64,000 bases of DNA, from assembly GCA_964036665.1 (NCBI GenBank), contig OZ038526.1:32364001-32428000 (forward strand), written 5' to 3'. The notes beneath the pieces are model-generated. The model searched no databases. It saw only the letters and a list, made by a program, of their open reading frames with translations, and was not told the DNA's origin. This stretch comes from Gordius sp. MW1 (lineage: Eukaryota; Nematomorpha; Gordioida; Gordea; Gordiidae). A program made the translations under genes and the position numbers. Below are positions 1 through 12,200 of the stretch, one piece after another (position 1 is the first letter of the stretch; every line of letters begins with the position of its first letter).

Positions 1-203
1 TTATAATGAGAGGATCAGATAATAAAACAGCAAATTTAATTTATTTAAAGTGTTTTGCCTGTTTATGAGACTTAGTGAACTATTAAATTTTCTAATATAG
101 TTGGACAGTTTATAGCTTTATATTTTTTAAAATTGTTTATGTAACACGTATATAATTTTTATTTTGAGAAATTAATGCTGAAAATAATATTGCACCTACT
201 TAG

Positions 204-3200
204 TTGGAATGGTAAAGCAAAGTGTATCTGAAGCCCAGCAAGAATTTCAAATGCACAGTGAAGATTTTCCAGCCCTCCCAGGGCCCCAGCAAAGTTTGTG
301 TCTTAATTTTGTTGTTGTAAAATTATTAAAAAAAATTAAAAATATAATTTTTATTTTATCAATTGTCTATAATTGTACAGGTCAATCCAGTCTGGTAAAA
401 GATGCACTAGGCCTTTTAGACTTTAATGTAAGTTTGTCCAAATGAAAATAAATTCATAAATGTAAAATTTTATTTAATTTTAATTAATAAATGCGTTAGT
501 TGTTTAAAATGCTTTGTTTTGAGCATTTCTAATATTAAATTGCCTTGTAATTTTATAATTAGGACTGTGAAAAATTTGTGGACTAATTTACAGTTAATAG
601 AAGATTGTATCTTACATCTAGCGTGTAATGTTCAATTTTGCATAACGCTTTTAAATATGTTGTTGTAACACCTTTTAAAAGTAATGTTTTTTATCTTCAA
701 ATATTACAGATGCCCCTCGTGAATTCATCCATGACTAGTAAGATACATTATCGTTATTATTTTAAGTCAAATTTTTTATCAAATTATACATTTATTTGGC
801 TTAGATATTTGAAAGTTAAAGATTTTTTAAACCTTATTAGGATTTCCTTTACATTTTTGATCTTAAATATCTAATGCCTTTTACGACATGTTCCTTATTA
901 CAAGTTTGATTACTAGAAAAATAAGTTATTCGTTTAAAAACGAGAACTTGCTGCATTCTTGAATTATTCTTACATATCATTTCAATTTATGTTTTTCTGC
1001 GGCGCCTTAGAGCTTTCTTCGTACCCAATTTTACATCTAGAACTCTTGGGAATTCGGCAAAAATTTTGCCAAAAGAGTTGTTTTTACAAACGTAAATGGG
1101 CTGGCCACTCTTTTTAAAGCGGGTTTTTTGTACACAATGTTCGTTTTTACTTATTGCAGTTATTCCAAATTATTTTTAGAGTTACTTTAAACTTGTAAGC
1201 CACGTATATTGTTTTTGCTCTAATTAAAATCGATGCCCAGTTATTGCAATTGCTCAGATCACAGGCTTTTTCTTTTGTGCGCTGTCTTTAGCGTCATTCC
1301 TATGACATAGTCTTGTAAAAATACCGTGGTTTTGGTTAGGCTACCATTGATACATCAACGGTCGTTTTTTTTTCAAATTTCGACTAAGCCTATAGGTCAA
1401 CTGATAAAAAACAAACCAAAAATCTTTATCCCGCTCTTGTTTAGCCGACTAACACCAAAGGTCAACTAAACAAAACCCAGTTCTTTTTACAACAACGCTA
1501 TGTAATACCGTTTATTAAATCTCCATTTTTCCTCAAAATATTTGGTCCAGAATGAATGGTTTAAATAATTTTTGCTATTAAAAATTGCACGTACTTTCAA
1601 CTAATTGCAAATTTTTTCGGTATTAGCAACGGGGGAGACGGGATACAAGCTACATCAAAACCAAAATAACGAACAACCCGACCTGCAGCCTTCCAATAGT
1701 TTGCCCGATCACAATTCTTTGTTAGCGTTAAAACGGGGCAATTTCTGTTCGGATACCAACGTTAATTCCCTCTTTCCCCCTTTAGAGATGGGAAATAGCA
1801 ATAGGAATAAGCATCAAGCCACCCTAGCTATACTTAATAACCCGTAATCTCATGCTTTCTATTTTATATGAATGTCCGTTTTTTGCAATAGACAGATTTG
1901 TATCCAGTAAGCTGAGCTGATAACACTTGACAACAAATAATGGTCTTGTGAAATAAACCGAGAAACGGTTAACATATTTTGATAGAGTTTTTTTGTGGTA
2001 AGCACGAATTTGTTTTTTTCTCCTATACGTCAGGTTTTTTAAATAATTGAGTGAAGAGTTGCAAAAATGAGCGTTTTTGCACCCTTTTGGAGATGTATAC
2101 CGAGAAAGCAAATCGACAAAAATTTGTAAAGATATTTCTCGGGGGTAAAACAAATATATAAAATTCACACAAAAACAGTTTTATACCTTGGTTAATTAGT
2201 TTTTAATTTATCTTGTTCGGATATATGGTCGTAATAAAAGATAAATACGTAAAACATACAACAAAAACTCAATCGCGTCAAATACTAAAAATATTCTTAA
2301 GTTGGGGACAAATTTAACGATCAAAAACAGAGTATATTTTTAACGATCGTTCAGGCCAAACCCCAACGACCTTCTGGCAAGGAATGCCTTAACAACGGGG
2401 GCAGCAGTCGTAGCGTCAGAACTCCTCAATACAAACGTGTTGTACCCTTCGAGCTTAAGCGCGCCCCAAGTGCAGAGATCTAATTCCACTCCGCTCATGG
2501 ACGTGGCTTGTGCTTCTTCAGCCACTGGGGATCCTACCAGAAGTGCTACTGTGTCTTTCAATTCTAGCAGAGGAGGGCCTTCTGTTTCGGACGCATTAGC
2601 GTTAGCCCAAAGTAGTCAAGCACATCAAGGCATCATAACCCATCCCGACGGTTGGTTGCGTTATATATATGCTTATAATTATAAATATTAAGGAATAGAA
2701 GAGTAAATTTAACTCTTTATTAAATAATAGGGCCAGGGGTAGGGACATGTTTATACAAAAGTATTAGATAAAATAATAAAATCGTATGGTTCTTACCAAC
2801 TCGGCTTTGGCCTACAATATTAAAATATATATAAACATAGCAAAAATATAGTCTGTAGAAAATGGAGATACAACTAATAGTTATACTGAATTAAACAATA
2901 CTTCTTTCACGTATTCGCATATACAACATATAATTTCATTCTCAAGTCCTAATTTGATTGAGGATATCGTAAAAAAATAATAAAATGTTTCGTGGGACGT
3001 AATAATATAATGAATCAACGATCTATTTTCTGCTACATCTTCTGAGGTTCTTTTTCTTCTAAGTACAGTGTTGTTTTTCATCACTCACAACTTCTCTGTT
3101 TAAGTAATTTCCTCGATGCTCTTAAACCATTGGCTGTCATCGTCTCGCCTTCTTGTCTTTACATTTCCACGTCTGGCTAGTTTTCGTCCCCTTCTCCCGA

Positions 3201-6200
3201 AACCCCTCGTTCACATATACGACAATAGCTAATATTATATAATTCAGCAATAATACAATATTTTATATACATACAAATATCCATGGGCTAGCCAGTATTG
3301 GAATTAGAGGGGGGGGGCAATAATGATTTAGGGAAGGGCAAAATGATCATTTTTCGAAATTTCAGCCATAATTGTAGTAAATCTCAAGTTTGCATTTAGA
3401 GGGGGGCAGCCGGCCCTCCCTGCCCCTCCCCCGGCTACTCCCCCATGTAAATATTTAATCTGATTTCGCGTTAATTTTATTTTAGGTCGAGTGACCAACA
3501 TACCGGCAAGCATGGTGCCGGGCCCGTTCGGGATGGTCGGCTTATTAGCTTTCATAAGGACGGCCGAAACGCAACCTAACCTCGTGCAATTGGGACTGGG
3601 AAGTGATCTCACCACCTTTGGCCTCAACCTAAACTCGTCCGAGTAAGAGCGTGTTTTACATAAGGTTGACGATATTAAACTAGGAATTCCATTTTTAAGC
3701 ATGTAGATGGTTCCAAAAAAGTGCTTAAAGTTTGATCGAATTAATAGTTTTAAGACATTGCCTCATAGTGTTGTAAATACGGCTGGTTTTTGTTTGGTTG
3801 CCCTTTGGTTTAATTTTTTGTCAAACCTTAGAACAAAAAATCTTTGGTATGTTGGTGTTTAGTCGACTAAAACCAAAGGCCGACCAAACAAAACCCAGCC
3901 GTTTTTACAACGCTACATCCATAATCTTCTTTACTATTGGATGTTGCTTAGATATGTTTGAACATTATGAGATCAAAAATTTTCCATTGATTTACGTGAA
4001 ATTAGGGTTGGAATTGAAGTATAATGTAGCCAAAAATTGAAATAAAAGTAATTAAACACCACACTTTTTGTTATATCTGCACCTCTCATGATGGCTTACA
4101 GCATTTCGAAATGCTATGATGCTCTAACGTGGGAGCTTAGTCCTGGGTTTTGTTTAGTCGACCTTTAGTTTAACTAAGACTAACTACCGACTTAACATTA
4201 CGAAAAGTCAACTAAACAAAACCTCGTCTTTTTAAAACACTGGTTTAAGCCTTGTCTTTGAAACGAGAGCTCGCGGTTTATTGCTACGAACTGTAAAATA
4301 TATTTCACATCGTCTACACGGCTGTCGGGCCTAGATAGCCGAGCGTCACCCCTCATCCAATCTTTAAATATGCTAACCACCAAATGTGACAAACAGAACA
4401 GCTATGGGGACTTTTGTTAAGCACTAGTGTAATTATTAAAAATTAACAGAGACGGGGTTTGAATCTTATAAAATTGGGCACCCCTGGCACAATTTAGTTT
4501 TCTGGCTATTGCGACCAGTGTCTATTAAGTTAAGATATAGTTTGGTGTTATTATATTATTGTAAAGATGTATAATTGCTTTATTTTTGTTTCCACAGACT
4601 GCTGTACACCTCTTTCGGCGGACCCTTTTCGGAAACGGCTTGCAAATCCCACGAAATAGGTATTTTTAACGCATCCCTAAACCCCCTTGTTTACTTATTC
4701 CTAACATTTTATATTATTTTTAAATTAAATTATTCGACCTATTTACCCGTTAGAATATCCCGTTCCTAGTGAATACCTCATCGGATCCCAGATCAAAGAT
4801 AAAGTAAATTGCCTTTTAGTTCTTTAAAATAATTTTAGAGGTTGCATTTTTAGGTGCAATATATCATTTAGAATAGACTAAAGATAAGAAAGTCTCGGTT
4901 TTAATTTGCTTAAGCGCTAAAAATTAATAACTTTATATATGTGTAATTTCTTGACGGATTCTATGAGTCTATTTTATTTACCTTTACCATTTGAACCGAA
5001 CTGATGGGTCGTGTTGTGAAATCGGCTGGGGTTTGTTTGGTCCACCTTTGGTTTAACTAGGACTAATGGTCCACTTTGGTCTCTTTTTCACATTTCGACT
5101 AAGCTCAGAGAACGACTAAGAAATAGGAACCAAAAAACCGTTGGTCTGTCTGTTTGTGTTTAGTCGACTAAAACCAAAGATCGACCAAACTTACCCCAGC
5201 CGTTTTTACAACGCTGCTGATGGAGTTTTTTATTCATAAGTATAGTTAACCTTTCCATACGTGTAATGTAGGTATGAGGAAAAATTGACGAGTCCTGCTT
5301 ATAAATGTAAAAATTTAAGGTCGAAACACATTCTTCTTATGCTGTTGCCGTGGTTCCCTTTTTTATAATATGCTCCGTTTTTGCTTCAGCTGCCACCTAG
5401 CCCGCCACTTGCCAAAGTGGGGGAGGATATGTTGTTTTTCATCTTTTACGCGTTCACCAACGACGCCATCCAGCTATACGCCGCCCAGGAACTGTGAGTG
5501 CCCCTCCGTTTATTTTTTTTTTGTTGAGGATAAGAGCTTAATTTTTAAAAATAAAATTTTGGAGCGGATCTTCCAAATGGCCAAGAATCCGCGAATGACT
5601 TAAGATTGTATTTGGCTGTAAGATAACCAAGTCTCTCACTTTTAATAAAAGGGTACGGAGTGTTTAGACGGCGAAGAACATTTTCTTAATTACTTAAAAA
5701 GGGTTAAAGTCTGTTTATCAAGGCTGCCCGAACACGAAGCGACCAAAGGGCTTTGTATTTTATGTCCCTCGGCAATAGTTCATATCTTTTGGTATTCGCA
5801 AATTTTTTTAATGTATTTTTTTATCTTATTATTAATATAATATTATATACTTTGTAAACTAAAAAAAGTTATTAAATCATTAAAATGGAAAAACCTAGGC
5901 CAACATCCTTAATTTTGGCTCGTTTTCATCAAAACCCTTTGTTATATTAGTTCGAAAATTCCTCTTTATAACACTATTTAATTATTAATATACCTATTCT
6001 ACGAAATTTTTATAACGAGCTCTGGAATAGTGTGTATCTTCTTTAAACGAAAATTAATTATGTTAGGTACAATCGAGATTGGAGGTTTCATTTGGAGGAG
6101 AGAGTTTGGCTGATCAAAATCCCCGGCATGCACACATCCGAAAAGACGCCAAGTTACGAACGAGGGACTTACTATTTTTTCGACCCTCAGCTGTGGAGAA

Positions 6201-7113
6201 AAGTAAATTTAGTTTTTTCTTATATATTTATTTTTTTCACTTTTGGGTTATACCTCGAAACTTATCATTTCTCTTATATTCTCATAAAAATATGTTTTAC
6301 AGGGATTTATAATTTGTTTGGAAGAAGTATAATTATATTATAGTTCTCGTTCCCTAGTTTGTTTTATCGAAAATAATTCTGTAAATTTCAATATGGAATC
6401 TAATATTTCACTATTTATTTTCTGCATGTTCCTTTAGCAATAACATTTAAAGTTCATTAAGTACTTTTCATCCCTTAAATATGACGTGTGTCCTATTTTT
6501 TTTATAAGCCTCAAACTTTAAGCATTTACAAGATTTTTCAAGCTCTTTATGCCCTTTTAGCACCTACTTTATTTCATCTGGTTAAGCGTGATATTAATTC
6601 CATCATACTTGCGCGTAGGTACCGAAGGAATTTCTGATATACTACAACAAGCTCGAAGACAGACCCGTCATCCCTTTCACCAACTTATTAGCTCCTTCAT
6701 TATCTACCTCTTGCAATTCGACCACCATTACCACCACCAATCTCCCAGGTTATCCCACTGCTGCACCCGCCTCCGCCCTATCCGGCAAGGGCAGTGCTTA
6801 TCAATTACCATTCGGGTACGCGCCTTCATTAAACAGTCAGCATTTTCATCATCAACAGCAACAACTCCAATTACCACCTTTCTCACCCTTTTCAAGCCTA
6901 ACCACGGGAGGAGGACCACCTACCCCCTCCTCTCAGCAAATGATGGTAGCCCCTTCAGCTACTACCTATCACCACCCCAACGCTAACGGTAGTTCTAATA
7001 ATAACCCCCTGTTACCCTTTAACTTTCAAGCCCATCTCCAACACCACCAACAACAGCATCGTCAACAACATCAAACCTCTACCCTGGCACCCGGCTTGCT
7101 AAACCTCAATTAA
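204..7113 (+). CDS. CNOT2: CNOT2, CCR4-NOT complex subunit 2 (5' end outside window)
   Basis: Eleven exons join in one frame: 204-293, 381-427, 710-737, 1627-1843, 2355-2650, 3486-3642, 4598-4659, 4754-4803, 5390-5493, 6067-6202 and 6619-7113 (TAA 7111-7113), giving about 559 residues. Recognition rests on the conserved EDFPALPG motif near the left edge, GRVTNIP followed by FGMVGLLAFIRTAE and LGLGSDLTTFGLNLNS, and the C-terminal NOT-box stretches NRDWRFHLEERVW and YERGTYYFFDPQLWRK. CNOT2 pairs with CNOT3 through the NOT box and scaffolds the cytoplasmic CCR4-NOT deadenylase. The N-terminal low-complexity part probably starts left of the window, because exon 204 begins at a splice acceptor. 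Oddities: a 28-nt micro-exon (710-737) is needed to keep frame, and about 150 residues rich in Ser, Thr, Gln and His follow the NOT box, where human CNOT2 ends almost at once. Identity is near certain; the first three exons are less sure. Confidence 0.93.
1310..1494. mobile_element. Hairpin MITE, family A (CNOT2 intron)
   Basis: A diverged copy with one end reading TTGTAAAAATACCG and the other ending in CCAGTTCTTTTTACAAC. The two arms pair with each other. Internal words such as TCGACTAA and CCAAAGGTC recur in all family A copies. No coding capacity. Confidence 0.6.
3282..3447. mobile_element. Hairpin MITE, family B (CNOT2 intron)
   Basis: Starts CATGGGCTAGCCAG and ends CGGCTACTCCCCCATG. A central AT-rich core (AATGATCATTTTTCGAAAT) lies between a G-rich left arm and a C-rich right arm. 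The same layout recurs at least nine times in this window. Confidence 0.7.
3766..3915. mobile_element. Hairpin MITE, family A (CNOT2 intron)
   Basis: Begins TAGTGTTGTAAATACGGCTGG and ends CCAGCCGTTTTTACAACGCTA, so about 20 bp at each end are complementary. Internally deleted compared with the copy at 5011-5215. Confidence 0.75.
4126..4242. mobile_element. Hairpin MITE, family A, degraded (CNOT2 intron)
   Basis: Carries the family words GGGTTTTGTTTAGTCGACC and AAGTCAACTAAACAAAACC as an inverted pair, but the terminal TTGTAAAAAC boxes are damaged. Ends are approximate. Confidence 0.5.
5011..5215. mobile_element. Hairpin MITE, family A, near full length (CNOT2 intron)
   Basis: About 205 bp. 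The left arm reads GTGTTGTGAAATCGGCTGG and the right arm ends CCCAGCCGTTTTTACAACGC. This is one of the best copies for defining the consensus, together with 60231-60418. Confidence 0.75.
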
Positions 7114-7567
7114 AACAGAACTACATCACTAACTCCACCCCCTCCTCTCCTTCCCCTTCCTCTCTAAATTTATTTACGAATTATATAAAGCAAGCAGCCC
7201 GTCTATGCACCTTTTACCCGACCCTTCCCCCACCCCTCATCCCCTTTTTCCATTCCACCATTACCAAAATACACCACGACCCCTTCTAACCTTTTAATCT
7301 AATGATTATTATCACACACATCTCTGCCCGTTTCACCAACGACCACGCACTACTTGTACGCTCTAGTTATTATGTGTAATACGACGTAACGCCGACCCTT
7401 GTGCTAGGGTGGTTACTATAAAACGGTGTTTGGATAAAGAGAGTGAGCGAGAGAGTTTGTATGTGTGTGCGTGCGTGTAGACTGTAGAGCATTGCTAAAT
7501 TATTACATGAAATGACAAAGTGTTCCTTCCTCCTTTCCCTCAAATTGTATAAAATAGCTATTGTATT

Positions 7568-7573
7568 AATAAA
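7568..7573 (+). terminator. CNOT2 polyadenylation signal
   Basis: An AATAAA hexamer lies about 455 bp after the CNOT2 stop. It is the first good signal downstream and closes a 3' UTR that includes a GA/GT-rich low-complexity run near 7440-7480. Confidence 0.55.
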
Positions 7574-9085
7574 TAATTTAAACTTTTCCGTGGTGTCGCC
7601 AGGTTTAGCGACCCGAAAAGTAGGTAGTAACCTTTAAAGGGGAGCTCCGATGTTATGGTGTCATGAATTGTGGTAATTTACTTCTATTAAATCGCAAAGC
7701 TTTATTTAAAACTTTCGATATACCTAAATTAAATTGGGGAAAAATATAGCATTAAGGAAAATGTTTACTTTTTTTAGATGTAGTACGATTTTTATCATTT
7801 TTTAACCACTTTTAATCATATTAGAGATATTGTTGAGGCTGGGCCAAATAAAACACTATATTTGAATCTTGAGTGTTAGACGTGTAATTCTTAGGCCCTC
7901 ATTTTAAAAATCGATATAAATAATAGTTTAGAGAGGGTTTCATTTTTTATTTATAAAATAACTCCGTTAATGGGGTGGGGAGCGATGAATAATATATTTG
8001 CAAATGTATTTCGAATGTTTTCAGTTATTTGTAACTAGCGTTTTTCCATAAGAATATAAAACCTTTTTTTTAATCTTTTGTTAAATTTTACAATTTGCGT
8101 CAGAAACGGCAGAGATTTATTTATTTTATGTGACTTAACAAATTTAACTTTTATAAGTTATCAGACATTCAACTACCTATTTTTGAATATACTACTAATG
8201 AAACTTAAGATTGTGTTCATGAAAAACCCCGATGATTATATAAAATCTAACAATAGTCTGTCTGTGTTATCTTTCCCAAAAAAGAATCTCACATAATTAC
8301 GTTAATACGATTATTGTTAAAAGTTGAAATTTTATAGAGTATTACCTCTTAGAGGTTTTCCCAATCTCTGCAGTCCACGATAATGAGAACATCTTCACCA
8401 CAAACATCTAAAATGCCATTTCATCTATTATCCTATCTGAGATTCATTAACATAGTTCTTCAACCCGACCAAATAAACTCAATGTTTAAAAACAAAGTTC
8501 AATTAATACGAAGGATTGACAGTTTTTAGAGTTAATATTTATAAAAAAACCATGCCCACAACTAGCAATTTCTCAAAAATAAACTTAAGCCGTGACTACT
8601 GAGCACTTAATTTTCATCTAAAATCTGTCTCGGTTTCCTTTCCAGTTTTCTTAGGGCAAGCCATTAAATTTGCTTGCTTTTGCTATAAATTATTATGCAG
8701 TTCACACGTTGGCCCTTAAGATTATTAGTGCCATAATAACATATTTTTTCCACGGTACTGTTTGTTGATCACTCAATTAGATTTCATTGATCCTAGCAGT
8801 CTAATTTTAATATATTGATCTTACTGCTTCTTTTTACTTTAGAATCTAGCTCTTAGATATCGAAATTAACGGGCGCCTGATCTATCAACTTGTTACTGTC
8901 CTTCATCCTTGTGGTTCAAGTTCGCTACTAACGATATTGCTGTTAGACCAAAATAAAGTGTAAGTTAACCACATCACCAAGTGAATAACCCATGGATTTG
9001 TAGTTTCTCACATGTACCAGAATACTTGCGACCTTGCGATTATATCCAGCTGATTCTCAAATCGTACCAAGTCAAACGATATAAA
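7574..9085. other. Intergenic, CNOT2 to FLYWCH gene
   Basis: AT-rich DNA. I see no exon-like stretch, RNA gene or recognisable repeat. Short open frames here (for example near 8078-8296) lack motifs and look like chance. Confidence 0.5.
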
Positions 9086-9095
9086 GACACTAAAT

Positions 9096-9212
9096 ATAAA
9101 ATCTCTAAAAATCTCTAAAAATAACTAAAAATCTCTAAAAATAACTAAAAATCTCTAAAAATCTCTAAAAATAACTAAAAATCTCTAAAAATAACTAAAA
9201 ACCCTAAAAACA
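9096..9212 (+). repeat. 11-bp tandem repeat just upstream of the FLYWCH gene
   Basis: About ten tandem units of two related 11-mers, AATCTCTAAAA and AATAACTAAAA, in partly alternating order. The array ends about 12 bp before the predicted start codon at 9224, so it would be 5' UTR or core promoter. Confidence 0.85.
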
Positions 9213-9223
9213 CCTATTGTAAT

Positions 9224-12200
9224 ATGAATCACGTTCATTTTACTCAATCCCAAAAAAGAAAACCAATTTTAGTTTATCAAGATCATCATTATACAAAGGT
9301 CAATGGGACAGATTCAAAATCTTACTACAGATGTAGGGTAAATGAATGTGGTGGCAGAGGTTTCTATTCAGATGCAAGGTTTACAATGACACGTGCACAT
9401 GACAATCTCCCACATAAAAGTATGTTAATATTAATTTTACTTATTATATTATAGAGTACCCTAATTATGGATTGATACCTTCAGATCTACCTATATCCCA
9501 TTTGAGTAATTTAATTTAAAAACTTTTATCATCATTTCTTTAGACAGTGGATCTATACAAACATCCTACTTAAATGATGCAACAAATCTACCTATATCCC
9601 TTTTGAGTAATTTAATTAAAAAACTTTTATCATCATTTCTATAGACAGTGGATCTATACAAACATCTTACTTAAATGATGCAACAAATCTACCTATATCC
9701 CTTTTGAGTAATTTAATTAAAAAACTTTTATCATCATTTCTTTAGACAGTGGACCTATACAAACATCCTACTTAAATGATGCAACAAATCTACCTATATC
9801 CCTTTTGAGTAATTTAATTAAAAAACTTTTATCATCATTTCTATAGACAGTGGATCTATACAAACATCTTACTTAAATGATGCAACAAATCTACCTATAT
9901 CCCTTTTGAGTAATTTAATTAAAAACTTTTATCATCATTTCTTTAGACAGTGGACCTATACAAACATCTTACTTAAATGATGCAATAAATCTACCTATAT
10001 CCCTTTTGAGTAATTTAATTAAAAAACTTATATCATCATTTCTATAGACAGTGGATCTATACAAACATCTTACTTAAATGATGCAACAAATCTACCTATA
10101 TCCCTTTTGAGTAATTTAATTTAAAAACTTTTATCATCATTTCTTTAGACAGTGGATCTATACAAACATCTTACTTAAATGAAGCAACAAATCTACCTAT
10201 ATCCCTTTTGAGTAATTTAATTTAAAAAATTTTATCATCATTTCTATAGACAGTGGTTCTATACAAACATCTTACTTAAATGATGCAACAAATCTACCTA
10301 TATCCCTTTTGAGTAATTTAATTTAAAAACTTTTATCATCATTTCTTTAGACAGTGGATCTATACAAACATCCTACTTAAATGATGCAACAAATCTACCT
10401 ATATCCCTTTTGAGTAATTTAATTAAAAAACTTTTATCATCATTTCTATAGACAGTGGATCTATACAATCGAATCACGTTCATTTTACTCCATCCCAAAA
10501 AAGAAAACCAATTTTAGTTTATCAAGATCATCATTATACAAAGGTCAATGGGACAGATTCAAAATCTTACTACAGATGTAGGGTAAATGAATGTGGTGGC
10601 AGAGGTTTCTATTCAGATGCAAGGTTTACAATGACACGTGCACATGACAATCTCCCACATAAAAGTATGTTAATATTAATTTTACTTATTATATTATAGA
10701 GTACCCTAATTATGGATTGATACCTTCAGATCTACCTATATCCCATTTGAGTAATTTAATTTAAAAACTTTTATCATCATTTCTTTAGACAGTGGATCTA
10801 TACAAACATCCTACTTAAATGATGCAACAAATCTACCTATATCCCTTTTGAGTAATTTAATTAAAAAACTTTTATCATCATTTCTATAGACAGTGGATCT
10901 ATACAATCGAATCACGTTCATTTTACTCCATCCCAAAAAAGAAAACCAATTTTAGTTTATCAAGATCATCATTATACAAAGGTCAATGGGACAGATTCAA
11001 AATCTTACTACAGATGTAGGGTAAATGAATGTGGTGGCAGAGGTTTCTATTCAGATGCAAGGTTTACAATGACACGTGCACATGACAATCTCCCACATAA
11101 AAGTATGTTAATATTAATTTTACTTATTATATTATAGAGTACCCTAATTATGGATTGATACCTTCAGATCTACCTATATCCCATTTGAGTAATTTAATTT
11201 AAAAACTTTTATCATCATTTCTTTAGACAGTGGATCTATACAAACATCCTACTTAAATGATGCAACAAATCTACCTATATCCCTTTTGAGTAATTTAATT
11301 AAAAAACTTTTATCATCATTTCTTTAGACAGTGGACCTATACAAACATCTTACTTAAATGATGCAACAAATCTACCTATATCCCTTTTGAGTAATTTAAT
11401 TAAAAAACTTATATCATCATTTCTATAGACAGTGGATCTATACAAACATCTTACTTAAATGAAGCAACAAATCTACCTATATCCCTTTTGAGTAATTTAA
11501 TTTAAAAACTTTTATCATCATTTCTATAGACAGTGGATCTATACAAACATCTTACTTAAATGATGCAACAAATCTACCTATATCCCTTTTGAGTAATTTA
11601 ATTAAAAAACTTTTATCATCATTTCTTTAGACAGTGGACCTATACAAACATCTTACTTAAATGATGCAACAAATCTACCTATATCCCTTTTGAGTAATTT
11701 AATTAAAAAACTTATATCATCATTTCTATAGACAGTGGATCTATACAAACATCTTACTTAAATGAAGCAACAAATCTACCTATATCCCTTTTGAGTAATT
11801 TAATTTAAAAACTTTTATCATCATTTCTATAGACAGTGGATTTATACAATCATCCCACGTAAATGATGCAATAATCTCTACTATCCCCACATCCCATAAT
11901 TGTAAACTAATTTATATTAATTGCTTTCAAGTGTTAATTAAAAATAACTGCTAAATTACAATTTAATATTATATCTTTTTAATCTAACATAATCTAATTA
12001 AGGTTCAATTGTGGATGCAGAAATTTTGATGGATGTAGTGCAACTAATCCAAAGCACTCAACAAAGTATTTTCACTATTCGTATTAAATAATATTGCCTT
12101 TTATCTAGATATGAAATTTATAACGTCCCGCAAAGGTGTTGTCCTTTATTATCGTGCATATCTATATATTAAAACAAGAAGAACCTCCACTGCTACCTAT

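Noticed and set aside
9185-9215. Telomere-like AACCCTAAAA word
   Set aside because: Only one occurrence at the edge of the 11-bp array; it is a variant unit, not telomeric DNA.
9506-11832. CRISPR-like or plain satellite array
   Set aside because: Units are identical over the full 101 bp with no unique spacers, and the open segments keep frame with splice sites at both ends. The host is clearly an animal.
12003-12091. Last exon of the FLYWCH gene ending at TAA 12089-12091
   Set aside because: Possible, but a 43-bp intron (12066-12108) makes this exon exactly 63 bp, keeps phase 1 and joins in frame to the next FLYWCH finger, so the longer gene is preferred. Kept as the alternative model.
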